Assembly: GCF_900100255.1 (NCBI RefSeq)
Contig: NZ_FMTS01000005.1
Span: 124,001 to 188,000, forward strand
Length of the DNA: 64,000 nucleotides
Direction of reading: 5' to 3'
From: Asticcacaulis taihuensis
GTDB taxonomy: Bacteria > Pseudomonadota > Alphaproteobacteria > Caulobacterales > Caulobacteraceae
The notes under the pieces are model-generated. The model was not told where the DNA came from, searched no databases, and was given only the letters and a program-made list of their open reading frames with translations. Positions within the stretch are counted from its first letter, which is position 1. Each line of letters begins with the position of its first letter. Of the stretch, positions 48,534 to 56,798 are shown in pieces. A program made the position numbers and the translations under genes.

Positions 48534-51419
48534 ATGTCACATTGGAATAATGCCGCCTTCCGCGCGGCGCTTATGGGCTCGGTCGCCGCGGTCGTCATGG
48601 TGGCGCATCCGGCCGCCGCCCAAACAAAGACTTTCAACATTCCGGCGCAGGACGCCGCCACCGGTATACCGGCCTTTGTCAAACAATCCGGCCTGCAGGT
48701 GCTGGCCACGGCCGCCGATCTGCAGGGCATCCGCACCAATGCGGTTTCTGGCAGCCTGAGCAACGATGCGGCGCTGAGCCAACTCGTCGCCAATACCGGC
48801 CTGGCCGTGAAGACCAATGATGGCGCCTCCGCCGTGATCGTACGCGCCGCCGCTGCCGATGCCGTGGCCAGCGAGGCCGCCGCCGAAGCCCCGGCCGATC
48901 CGCAGGAAGTGGTCGTGGTCGGCGTGCGTAAGTCGTTGCGCGATGCCCTCGATGTCAAGCGCCGCAATACCGGCATTGTCGAAGCCATTTCCTCGAAGGA
49001 TATCGGCGCCCTGCCGGATGTCACCATCGCCGAGACGCTGAACCGCCTGCCGGGCATCACCGCCACGCGCGACCGCGGCAATGACAGCCAGGCATCGATC
49101 CGGGGCCTGGGCGCCCGCATGGTGCTGGGCACGGTCAATGGCCGCGAAGTCGCCTCATCGGAGCCCGACCGCAATGTACGCTGGGAAGTCTATCCGTCGG
49201 AAGTTGTCTCCGGTGCGGCGGTCTACAAATCTTCGGAAGCCAGGCTGATCTCCGGCGGCATTTCCGGCACGGTCGACCTGCAAACCATCCGTCCGCTCGA
49301 TTACAAGGGGCCGTCCTTCGTGCTGCGCGCCGGCCCGGTCTATTATGATGGCGGATCTGCCTTCCCGAACTATGACGGCCTGGGCTATCGCGCCTCGGCC
49401 TCTTTCGTCCATCGCTTCTCGAACAGCTTCGCGGCGGTTCTCGGCCTGACCTCGCAGGTCCAGAAGAACGGCTACGAATCCGTGCAGGGCTGGGGCTATA
49501 ATTCCGGCGCCGATAACGGTCCGGTCGTGGCCGGCGACGCCACCAAATATAATACGCCCTGGGGGGCGCAGGCCGAGGCGAAGCGCCTGAAGGAATCGCG
49601 CTTCGGGGCTTCGCTCGGTTTGCAGTTCAAGCCGACCGATAATTTCCAGCTCAGCTATGACCTGCTCTATTCCGACATCAAGATCCACGAATTGCAGGAC
49701 CAGGCCTGGTATGGCGATGGCGCCTGGGGCAACTGGGACGGCGGCAATTATGGCAACTATACCGACGGCGCCACGGCGTCCGGTCAGGCGCCGGTCATCA
49801 ACAGCAATGGCGATGTGGTGGCGGCAAGCGTCGCCTGGGCCGGCGATAAGTCGGTCGTGGCGCGCTATACCGAGGACAAGACCCTCATCGTCCAGGGCCT
49901 GAACGGCAAGTGGACCAGCGAGCACTGGACGGTGTCGGCCGATGCCTCCTATTCCAAGGCGCAGCGCTATAACCTGTGGGCCGCCAACGAACTCGCCTAC
50001 TGGCCCAGCCTGATGACCTATGATTTCCGCGACAAGCCGGTCATCACCGTTTCCTCTGCGCCGGAAGATAACACCCAGACCGCGCAGACCGGCCAGACCT
50101 CGCTGGGCGCCGTTACCGATGAACTGGGCGCCGTGCATCTCGATTTCGAGCGTCACCTCGACAGCGGCTTTTTCAAGAGCATCCTGTTCGGGGTACGCGC
50201 CTCGGACCGCACCAAGGCGCTGGGCTCGCTGAACAGCACGGTCTCGCCGATTATCGGCGCCGTGCCGGATTATCTGCTGTCGGGCTACAGCTTCAAGAAC
50301 TTCAATATCCCGACCATCCTGACCGGTGATTTCGGCGCCCTGGCGACGCATCTCTACGGCACCTCGTTCGACATCGATCCGAAGACCACGCCGATCACCG
50401 ACCGGGTCAAGGAAAAGGTCTCCGAAGCCTATCTCGAAGGCACCTATGCCACCACGATCGGCGGCATTCCGGTGGATGGCAATATCGGCGTCCGCGTCGT
50501 CGATGTCGATGCCACCTCGGCCGGCACCTCGACCGTCGCCGGTGCCTGGTATGAAGCCACGCCCGGCAACTGGGTACAGACCATGGTCACCACACCGGTC
50601 ACCGGCGGCGCCAGCTATTCCAAGGTTCTGCCCTCGGCCACGGCGCGTCTCGATTTCGGCAATGGCCAGTACCTGAAGCTTTCGGCCGCCAAGGTGATCT
50701 CGCGTCCGCCGCTGAACGACATGATCATTACCCGCCAGATATCCTCCAGCGCGCCCTATACCGGCTCTTCGGGCAATCCGTATCTGAAGCCGTTCGAGGC
50801 CACGCAACTGGATATCTCTTACGAGAACTACTTCAACAAGGACGCCCTGTTTGCGGTCAGCGTCTATCACAAGCAGGTCGATAACTTTGTCGGCTACGCG
50901 TCGCGTCAGGAAACGATCGACGGCAATGTCTATACCCTGACCTCGCCGGTCAACTCTGACAAGGGCGGCCGTATCGATGGCGTGGAACTGACCTACCAGT
51001 CATCGTTCGGCTTTATCGGTCTTGACCACTTCGGCATCTATTCCAACTATGCCTATGTCGATTCCGACCTGACGGAAATGTCGGCGGGGCTGCCGCTGAA
51101 TGGCCTGGCCAAGAACACCGGGACGCTGGATTTCTGGTACTCCGATCACGGCATCGATGCGCGCCTGGGCACCAAGTATCACGACACCTACACGGCCATC
51201 TATGGCTGGAATGATGCGCAACTGATCCGCGTCCGTCCGGAAACGACCATGGATTTCTCGATCAGCTACCAGATCAACCCGATCGTCCAGGTCCGCTTCC
51301 AGGCCAACAACCTGCTGGATACGCCGCTGCGCACCTATAACGACAACGTAAAGGACCGTCTGGGCCGCTATGACCTTTATGGCAAGCGCTACCTGCTCGA
51401 CTTTACGCTGAAGTACTAA
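48534..51419 (+). CDS. TonB-dependent transducer/receptor for galactan oligosaccharides
   Basis: 961 residues from ATG 48534. Signal peptide to about residue 29 (HPAAAQ), then an STN signalling domain (about 30-108, KTFNIPAQDAATGIPAFVKQSG..), a TonB-box-like EVVVVGVR, a plug (VEAISSKDIGALPDVTIAETLNRLPG..) and a 22-strand barrel ending in a terminal aromatic/hydrophobic strand LLDFTLKY. The plug wording is that of the TIGR01782 Xanthomonas/Caulobacter subfamily, which imports plant-derived oligosaccharides. The STN domain lets it signal to FecR. Substrate is inferred from the GH53 and GH2 neighbours. Confidence 0.93.
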   Translation: MSHWNNAAFRAALMGSVAAVVMVAHPAAAQTKTFNIPAQDAATGIPAFVKQSGLQVLATAADLQGIRTNAVSGSLSNDAALSQLVANTGLAVKTNDGASAVIVRAAAADAVASEAAAEAPADPQEVVVVGVRKSLRDALDVKRRNTGIVEAISSKDIGALPDVTIAETLNRLPGITATRDRGNDSQASIRGLGARMVLGTVNGREVASSEPDRNVRWEVYPSEVVSGAAVYKSSEARLISGGISGTVDLQTIRPLDYKGPSFVLRAGPVYYDGGSAFPNYDGLGYRASASFVHRFSNSFAAVLGLTSQVQKNGYESVQGWGYNSGADNGPVVAGDATKYNTPWGAQAEAKRLKESRFGASLGLQFKPTDNFQLSYDLLYSDIKIHELQDQAWYGDGAWGNWDGGNYGNYTDGATASGQAPVINSNGDVVAASVAWAGDKSVVARYTEDKTLIVQGLNGKWTSEHWTVSADASYSKAQRYNLWAANELAYWPSLMTYDFRDKPVITVSSAPEDNTQTAQTGQTSLGAVTDELGAVHLDFERHLDSGFFKSILFGVRASDRTKALGSLNSTVSPIIGAVPDYLLSGYSFKNFNIPTILTGDFGALATHLYGTSFDIDPKTTPITDRVKEKVSEAYLEGTYATTIGGIPVDGNIGVRVVDVDATSAGTSTVAGAWYEATPGNWVQTMVTTPVTGGASYSKVLPSATARLDFGNGQYLKLSAAKVISRPPLNDMIITRQISSSAPYTGSSGNPYLKPFEATQLDISYENYFNKDALFAVSVYHKQVDNFVGYASRQETIDGNVYTLTSPVNSDKGGRIDGVELTYQSSFGFIGLDHFGIYSNYAYVDSDLTEMSAGLPLNGLAKNTGTLDFWYSDHGIDARLGTKYHDTYTAIYGWNDAQLIRVRPETTMDFSISYQINPIVQVRFQANNLLDTPLRTYNDNVKDRLGRYDLYGKRYLLDFTLKY

Positions 51420-51429
51420 AGGGCGTTAA

Positions 51430-51600
51430 GTAAGAAACCCCACCACCACGCCCATGAAGAATGGGCGCGGTCCCCCTCCCCGAACAAGTCGGGGAGGCAT
51501 AAGAAAGGAAGCACCTAGCTTGTACCTCCCCACCTATGGTGGGGAGGGGGACCGCACGAAGCGCGATAGCGCTAGATGCGGTGGTGGGGTTTCTTGCTTT
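51430..51600. repeat. Palindromic intergenic repeat, copy E
   Basis: About 171 bp between the TonB receptor and GH2 genes. Ends GTAAGAAACCCCACCACC and GGTGGTGGGGTTTCTTGCTT; inner hairpins of CCTCCCC..GGGGAGG type. The right arm (GACCGCACGAAGCGCGATAG) closely matches copy C. Begins 11 bases after the receptor stop. Confidence 0.88.
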
Positions 51601-51616
51601 CTTAAATTCAATTCCC

Positions 51617-51651
51617 ATGGCCAGCCCTTGACCTCATCAGGGGCTGGCCAT
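51617..51651 (+). terminator. Hairpin after the TonB receptor gene
   Basis: 11-bp stem ATGGCCAGCCC (51617-51627) with GGGCTGGCCAT (51641-51651), followed by CATTGTAT. Lies between repeat E and the GH2 gene, so GH2 probably has its own start or is read through. Confidence 0.55.
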
Positions 51652-51685
51652 CATTGTATCTGCAAACCTAAGAGGAACCGCCGTC

Positions 51686-54142
51686 ATGCTTGACCTGAAC
51701 CGCCGCCATCTGCTGGCAGGCACCGCCGCCACCTTCGTCGCCGTTCAGGCAAGTACATCGCAGGCGCAGACCGAAACGATCAGACAAGACGATCGCCGCA
51801 CGCGCTTCGATACCGGCTGGCGGTTTGCCTTTGGTCACCTCTACGACGCGGAAAAGGATTTCGGCTATGGGGCCGACCAGCGCACCTATGCCAAGCAGGG
51901 ACCGGACGCTACACCGGTGGCCAAGGCGGATTACGATGACTCTCAGTGGCGGCCCGTCACCCTGCCGCACGACTGGGCGGTGGAACTGCCGTTCGTTCAT
52001 AAAGAGCCGAAAACACCCCTTAAGCCCGATGATCATGGCGCGGTCTGGGACCCGGCCGCCAATCATGGCTACAAGCCGCTTGGGCGCGACTATCCGGAAA
52101 CCAGCGTTGGCTGGTATCGGAAAGTCTTCACGCTCGATGCCGCCGATAAAGGCAAGCGCATTTCGCTGGAATTCGACGGTGTCTTCCGCGACGCCATGGT
52201 GGTGATCAACGGCTATATCGTGAAGCGCAATGACAGCGGCTATACGCCCTTCCGCGTCGAGCTGAACGACTTCCTCAATACGGACAACACACCCAATACG
52301 GTGCTGGTGCGCGTCGATGCCTCACTGGGCGAGGGCTGGTTCTATGAAGGTGCGGGCATCTACCGCCATGTCTGGCTGGTGAAGACCGATCCGGTGCATA
52401 TCCCGCAATATGGTGTCTGCATTAGAGCAAAGGCAGACGGCACGGTAGAGGTCATTACGACGGTGCGGAATGATAGTGATCAGGCTCAGGACGTTATGAT
52501 TCTGCCGATTACGTCATCACCAAACACTATTCATCCTGCCAAAAATTTGCATCTTGTACCTTGGGAATCTGTAGAAATACGTCAATCTCTGAAAGTCACT
52601 TCACCGCACCTTTGGTCCCTTGAAGATCCGTACCTGTATAATTTAAGCATTCAAATTTTTGCTGAAAATCAATTGCGGGATTCCGTCACTACCCGCTTCG
52701 GCTTCCGCGATATCCGCTTCGACGCCGAGAGCGGCTTCTTCCTCAATGGCCAATCCGTCAAACTGAAGGGCACCTGCAATCACCAGGACCATGCCGGTGT
52801 CGGTGCCGCCATTCCCGATGCCCTGCAACGCTGGCGGTTGCAGCAACTGAAAGACATGGGCTGCAACGCCTATCGCGCCTCGCACAATCCGCCGACGCCG
52901 GAACTGCTCGACCTGTGCGACGAGATGGGCATTCTGGTCATCGACGAAACGCGCATGATGACCTCCTCGCCGGAAGGGCTGGCGCAGCTTGAAACCCTGA
53001 TCAAGCGCGATCGCAATCACCCCTCGGTCATCCTGTGGTCGATCGGCAATGAGGAACCGCAGCAGGGCACCGAACGCGGCGCCCATATCGCCCGCACCAT
53101 GAAGCGCCTGTGCAATGACCTGGACCCGACCCGCCTGATCACGGCGGCGATGGATAACGGTTACGGCGAGGGCATTACCGAGGTGATCGATGTCATCGGT
53201 TTCAACTACCGCGATCAGTTGATCGACGGCTTCCACGACAAGTTCCCCGACAAGCCGATTATCGGCACGGAAACCGCCTCGACGGTTTCGACACGAGGCG
53301 AATATGTGAAGAATGACGCCGCCCATATCGTGCCGGCCTATGATACCGCCGCGCCGTGGTGGGCGACCACGGCCGAGGGCTGGTGGCCGCATTTCGATGC
53401 CAAGCCCTATATCGCGGGTGGCTTTATCTGGACCGGCTTTGATTATCGCGGCGAGCCGACGCCCTACAGCGAATGGCCGTCGATTTCATCGCAGTTCGGT
53501 GCGCTTGATACCTGCGGCTTCCCGAAGGACAACTACTATTATTACCGCGCCTGGTGGCGGCCGGAGCCGCTGCTGCACCTCTTCCCGCACTGGAATTGGG
53601 AGGGCCGGGAAGGCAAGGACATTTCCGTCTGGGCGCACAGCAATGCCGATGAGGTCGAACTGTTCGTCAACGGCAAGTCGGCCGGTCGCAAAACCGTCAC
53701 AAAGGATTTCCACGTCGAATGGACTGTGCCTTACCAGCCGGGCAGGATCGAAGCCTTCGCCTATAAAGCCGGCAAGGTTATCCTGAAAGACAAGCGTGAG
53801 ACGGCGGGTGTGCCGGCGAAGATCGTCCTGACCACCGATCGCACAGCGCTTGCCAATGACGGCATGGATTGCACGGTGATCAGGGCCGAGGTCTTTGACG
53901 CCAGGGGGCGTCCGGTGCCGAGGGCGGATAACCTGATCAAGTTTGCTGTGTCCGGTCCGGGCGCGGTCATCGGCGTCGGCAATGGTAACCCGAACAGTCA
54001 CGAAGCCGACAAGGCGTCCGAGCGCAAGGCGTTCAATGGCCTGTGTTGCGCTATCGTGCAGGTGACGGGGGCGGGCGGCATCACCGTCACTGCCACGGCG
54101 GATGGGTTAGCCGGCGGTAAGGTCATGCTGAAGTCGGCTTAA
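51686..54142 (+). CDS. Beta-galactosidase, GH2, exported
   Basis: 818 residues. The N-terminus LNRRHLLAGTAATFVAVQ looks like a Tat signal. GH2 layout: sugar-binding domain (LPHDWAVELPF, SVGWYRKVF), an Ig-like domain (about 245-335), and a TIM barrel with acid/base Glu in WSIGNEE (about 451) and nucleophile Glu in PIIGTETAS (about 527); C-terminal Ig-like domains follow. Removes galactose from imported oligosaccharides in the periplasm. Positions 52441-52680 have only about 42% G+C (102 of 240 by hand count), against about 60% on both sides, matching the Ig-like domain. AGAGGAA precedes the ATG. Confidence 0.93.
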   Translation: MLDLNRRHLLAGTAATFVAVQASTSQAQTETIRQDDRRTRFDTGWRFAFGHLYDAEKDFGYGADQRTYAKQGPDATPVAKADYDDSQWRPVTLPHDWAVELPFVHKEPKTPLKPDDHGAVWDPAANHGYKPLGRDYPETSVGWYRKVFTLDAADKGKRISLEFDGVFRDAMVVINGYIVKRNDSGYTPFRVELNDFLNTDNTPNTVLVRVDASLGEGWFYEGAGIYRHVWLVKTDPVHIPQYGVCIRAKADGTVEVITTVRNDSDQAQDVMILPITSSPNTIHPAKNLHLVPWESVEIRQSLKVTSPHLWSLEDPYLYNLSIQIFAENQLRDSVTTRFGFRDIRFDAESGFFLNGQSVKLKGTCNHQDHAGVGAAIPDALQRWRLQQLKDMGCNAYRASHNPPTPELLDLCDEMGILVIDETRMMTSSPEGLAQLETLIKRDRNHPSVILWSIGNEEPQQGTERGAHIARTMKRLCNDLDPTRLITAAMDNGYGEGITEVIDVIGFNYRDQLIDGFHDKFPDKPIIGTETASTVSTRGEYVKNDAAHIVPAYDTAAPWWATTAEGWWPHFDAKPYIAGGFIWTGFDYRGEPTPYSEWPSISSQFGALDTCGFPKDNYYYYRAWWRPEPLLHLFPHWNWEGREGKDISVWAHSNADEVELFVNGKSAGRKTVTKDFHVEWTVPYQPGRIEAFAYKAGKVILKDKRETAGVPAKIVLTTDRTALANDGMDCTVIRAEVFDARGRPVPRADNLIKFAVSGPGAVIGVGNGNPNSHEADKASERKAFNGLCCAIVQVTGAGGITVTATADGLAGGKVMLKSA

Positions 54143-54155
54143 CAGTCGTCGTCAA

Positions 54156-54280
54156 TTACCCCTCCGTCGCGGACTTACGCCGCGCCACCTCCCCTCCAAG
54201 AGGGGAGGATTTTTTAATGGCTCCTCCCCTCTTGGAGGGGAGGTGGCGAGCAAGCGCAGCGCGTCGAGACGGAGGGGTAA
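54156..54280. repeat. Palindromic repeat of a second family
   Basis: About 125 bp with terminal inverted repeats TTACCCCTCCGTC / GACGGAGGGGTAA and a long inner stem (CCACCTCCCCTCCAAGAGG with its complement) around ATTTTTTAATGG. Similar architecture to copies A-E but different sequence; single copy in the window. It fills the gap between GH2 and msrA. Confidence 0.8.
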
Positions 54281-54293
54281 CAACCGGCGGCAA

Positions 54294-54896
54294 TCACCCC
54301 GCCTGATCACCCCACAGCTTCTTCAACGCCGGACCGCGACCGCAGCCGACATAATAGGCGTTATAGTGCGCGGCGTGGGTCTGCCAGTAGTGCTGGTGAT
54401 AGTCCTCTGCCGGATAGAAGGGCAGACCGGTATTGGTCGATTTGACGATCAGCGTATAGATCGGCTTGTTCAGTTGCCGGCCGACCGCCTGTTTCGAGGC
54501 CACGGCCGCATTATATTGCGCATCCGAAAAGGTGAAGATGGCCGTGCGGTAATTGTCGCCGCCATCGCAGATGACGCGCGCCTTCGTCGTCGGGTCGGTC
54601 GAGTGCCAGTAGGTATCGAGCAATTGCTGGTAGCTGACCTGGTCGGGGTCATAGGTCACTTCCACGGCCTCGACATGGCCGGTGCGGCCGCTGACCACGT
54701 CCTCGTAAGAGGGATTTTTTACCGAGCCCCCCATAAAGCCCGCGCGGGTATTGGTCACGCCCTTTACATGGTCGAAGGCTTTCTGGGTGCTCCAGAAACA
54801 GCCGCCGGCGAAAACGGCCACCTGTGCGTCAGCCGCCAAGGCATTGCCGGCGAAACTGAAGGCCAGCAGGCTTGTCACAAAAAGTCGTCTCAGCAT
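54294..54896 (-). CDS. msrA: Peptide methionine (S)-S-oxide reductase, exported
   Basis: 200 residues. Signal peptide (LFVTSLLAFSFAGNALAA), then the MsrA active site GGCFWSTQKAFD with the catalytic Cys, GHVEAVEVTYDP and YHQHYW. A Cys in YVGCGRG may resolve the disulfide. Repairs oxidised methionine in periplasmic proteins. SD AGGAGAT overlaps the msrB stop; second gene of a msrB-msrA operon. Confidence 0.95.
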   Translation of the reverse strand: MLRRLFVTSLLAFSFAGNALAADAQVAVFAGGCFWSTQKAFDHVKGVTNTRAGFMGGSVKNPSYEDVVSGRTGHVEAVEVTYDPDQVSYQQLLDTYWHSTDPTTKARVICDGGDNYRTAIFTFSDAQYNAAVASKQAVGRQLNKPIYTLIVKSTNTGLPFYPAEDYHQHYWQTHAAHYNAYYVGCGRGPALKKLWGDQAG

Positions 54897-54905
54897 GCTG
54901 ATCTC

Positions 54906-55373
54906 CTATGCCGGAATAAACTTGAGGGCTACGCCATTGCTGCAATAGCGTTTGCCGGTGGGGGCGGGGCCGTCATCAAACAGGTGGCCGTGATGGCCGC
55001 CGCAGCGCGCGCAGTGATATTCGGTGCGCGGAATGCCGATGGCGAAGTCGGTCTTGGTTTGCAGATGGCCGGGGATGGCGCGGAAGAAGCTCGGCCAGCC
55101 GGTGCCCGAATCATACTTGGTGTCAGAATCAAACAAAGGCAGGTCGCAGCCCAGACAGGCGAAGATGCCTTTGCGGTGTTCATTGAGCAGCGGACTGGTG
55201 AATGGCCGCTCGGTCGCCTCATGGCGCAGCACATTATAGGCGGCAGGCGGGAGGCGCTTCTTCCACTCGGCATCGCTGAGTTTCAGCGGCGCGACGGTTT
55301 CGGCCTCGCTTTGCGAACAGGCGGCCATAAGCGCGCCCATTCCGGCCAGGGAGAGAAAGTGACGGCGTAACAT
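54906..55373 (-). CDS. msrB: Peptide methionine (R)-S-oxide reductase, exported
   Basis: 155 residues. The leader LRRHFLSLAGMGALMAAC combines a twin-Arg-like start with a lipobox, so it may be a Tat-exported lipoprotein. MsrB core: two zinc CxxC pairs (CLGC, CARC), SGTGWPSF, and the catalytic Cys in RYCSNG. Complements MsrA for the other sulfoxide isomer in the envelope. Confidence 0.95.
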   Translation of the reverse strand: MLRRHFLSLAGMGALMAACSQSEAETVAPLKLSDAEWKKRLPPAAYNVLRHEATERPFTSPLLNEHRKGIFACLGCDLPLFDSDTKYDSGTGWPSFFRAIPGHLQTKTDFAIGIPRTEYHCARCGGHHGHLFDDGPAPTGKRYCSNGVALKFIPA

Positions 55374-55500
55374 AGGAGACTCCGTAAAAGGCTTACCCTG
55401 ACTTATACGCTCAAAATCCGCATCGGGTTACAGGCCGGAAACTGTGGCCATTATAACGCACCCCGTGCCTATCCGGTTTGTAAAGACCTCATAAAGACCG

Positions 55501-55556
55501 TCGTCACATAAGTGTCAAATCAGTTACACGCGACTGTCATGAAGCGCGCCTATTGC
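55501..55556 (+). promoter_or_regulatory. PHO box and promoter of the porin gene
   Basis: Four 7-base units at strict 11-base spacing: TCGTCAC (55501), GTGTCAA (55512), GTTACAC (55523), CTGTCAT (55534). This is the PhoB direct-repeat layout (consensus CTGTCAT with 4-base gaps). A -10-like TATTGC follows at 55551-55556. Confidence 0.78.
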
Positions 55557-55622
55557 GCCGTGCGTGGCCCTGGCTGTTCGGGGTTCAAAAAATTACAAGC
55601 ACACGCACAAGGTAATTTCACC

Positions 55623-56651
55623 ATGAAAAAATCCCTCGTCATCGGCACGGCCGTCGCCGCCATCGCGCTGGCCGCCATTGCTTCGGGCGCCTCGGCCCAG
55701 GATACGACCATCTCCGGCCGTATGTATGCCGACTTCACCAATATCGACAATAAGGTCGATGGCGTCGAAGCCGCCCCGACGGGCACGGGCTTCGATATCA
55801 AGCGCCTGTATATCGGCATCGACCACAAGTTCTCCGACATGTTCTCGGCCAATGTGACGACCGACTTCCAGTACAGCTCGGCCATCAGCTCGACCGAAAT
55901 CTACCTGAAGAAGGCTTACGTCCAGGCGAAGTTCTCCGACGCCCTGGTCGTGCGCGTCGGCGCCACGGACCTGCCCTGGGTGCCTTACGCCGAAGACATG
56001 TACGGCTTCCGCTTTGTTGAAAACACCGTTGCCGACCGTACCAAGTTCGCCACCTCTTCGGACTGGGGCCTGCACGCTGCCGGCAAGCTGAACAGCAACT
56101 TCTCCTACGCTGTCGCCGCCATCAACGGCTCCGGCTACAAGAACCCCAGCCGCTCGAAGAGCATGGACTTTGAAGGCCGCCTGAGCGCCAAGTTCGACAC
56201 GCTGAATTTCGCCATCGGTGGTTACACCGGCAAGCTCGGTCAGGAAGTCGCCGGCGGCGCCGCCACGCCGAACACTGCCACCCGCTTCAACGCCCTGGCC
56301 GCCTATATCGGCGACCGCAGCCGTTTCGGCGTCGAATATTTCTCGGCCAACGACTACTCGGCCGCCCTGGTCAAGAGCCCGGCCAGTGTTGACGACAAGG
56401 CTGACGGCGTGTCGGTCTTCGGTTCCTACCGCCTGACCCCGGTCTATACCGTGTTCGCCCGCGCCGAAGAAGTGAAGCCCTCGAAGACGCTCTCGCCGTC
56501 CAAGAAGGACAAGTACTACAACCTCGGCATCAACTTCACCGCTTACAAGGGCATCCAGTTCGCCGCCGTCGCCAAGCACGACGAGATCACCTCGATCGGT
56601 CACAAGACCGAATCCAACGAAATCGGTATCTGGACCGAGGTTCGTTACTAG
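55623..56651 (+). CDS. Phosphate-starvation outer-membrane porin
   Basis: 342 residues from ATG 55623 (the frame opens at 55512, inside the PHO box, and is not used before 55623). Signal peptide cut near ASGASAQ. The mature part is a beta-barrel: alternating strands such as ISGRMYADFTNI, RLYIGIDHKFSDMFSANVTTDFQY (span), ending in EIGIWTEVRY, a C-terminal aromatic typical of porins. OprO/OprP-like role in phosphate entry is inferred from the PHO box and the adjoining pst operon. Confidence 0.85.
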   Translation: MKKSLVIGTAVAAIALAAIASGASAQDTTISGRMYADFTNIDNKVDGVEAAPTGTGFDIKRLYIGIDHKFSDMFSANVTTDFQYSSAISSTEIYLKKAYVQAKFSDALVVRVGATDLPWVPYAEDMYGFRFVENTVADRTKFATSSDWGLHAAGKLNSNFSYAVAAINGSGYKNPSRSKSMDFEGRLSAKFDTLNFAIGGYTGKLGQEVAGGAATPNTATRFNALAAYIGDRSRFGVEYFSANDYSAALVKSPASVDDKADGVSVFGSYRLTPVYTVFARAEEVKPSKTLSPSKKDKYYNLGINFTAYKGIQFAAVAKHDEITSIGHKTESNEIGIWTEVRY

Positions 56652-56661
56652 GAATTGCCGG

Positions 56662-56693
56662 GCGGGCCGCTGAGTGATCACGGCCCGCTTTTG
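56662..56693 (+). terminator. Terminator of the porin gene
   Basis: 8-bp stem GCGGGCCG (56662-56669) with CGGCCCGC (56681-56688), followed by TTTTG. Confidence 0.75.
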
Positions 56694-56722
56694 CATTCGG
56701 TTGTCTTTTTAAATTCCGCGCG

Positions 56723-56756
56723 CTGTAACAAAACTGTCGTAATAACGCGATAGAGC
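56723..56756 (+). promoter_or_regulatory. PHO box and promoter of pstS
   Basis: CTGTAAC (56723-56729), AAAA, CTGTCGT (56734-56740): two PhoB half-sites at 11-base spacing. A -10-like GATAGA follows at 56749-56754, about the expected distance. Confidence 0.75.
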
Positions 56757-56798
56757 ATCCGGACAGCCCGCAAAACATCCCTTCCCAAGGAGATACGC

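Noticed and set aside
49155-50870. 571-codon minus-strand frame opposite the TonB receptor
   Set aside because: Shadow frame; Gly/Ile/Arg-rich nonsense translation against a clear receptor.
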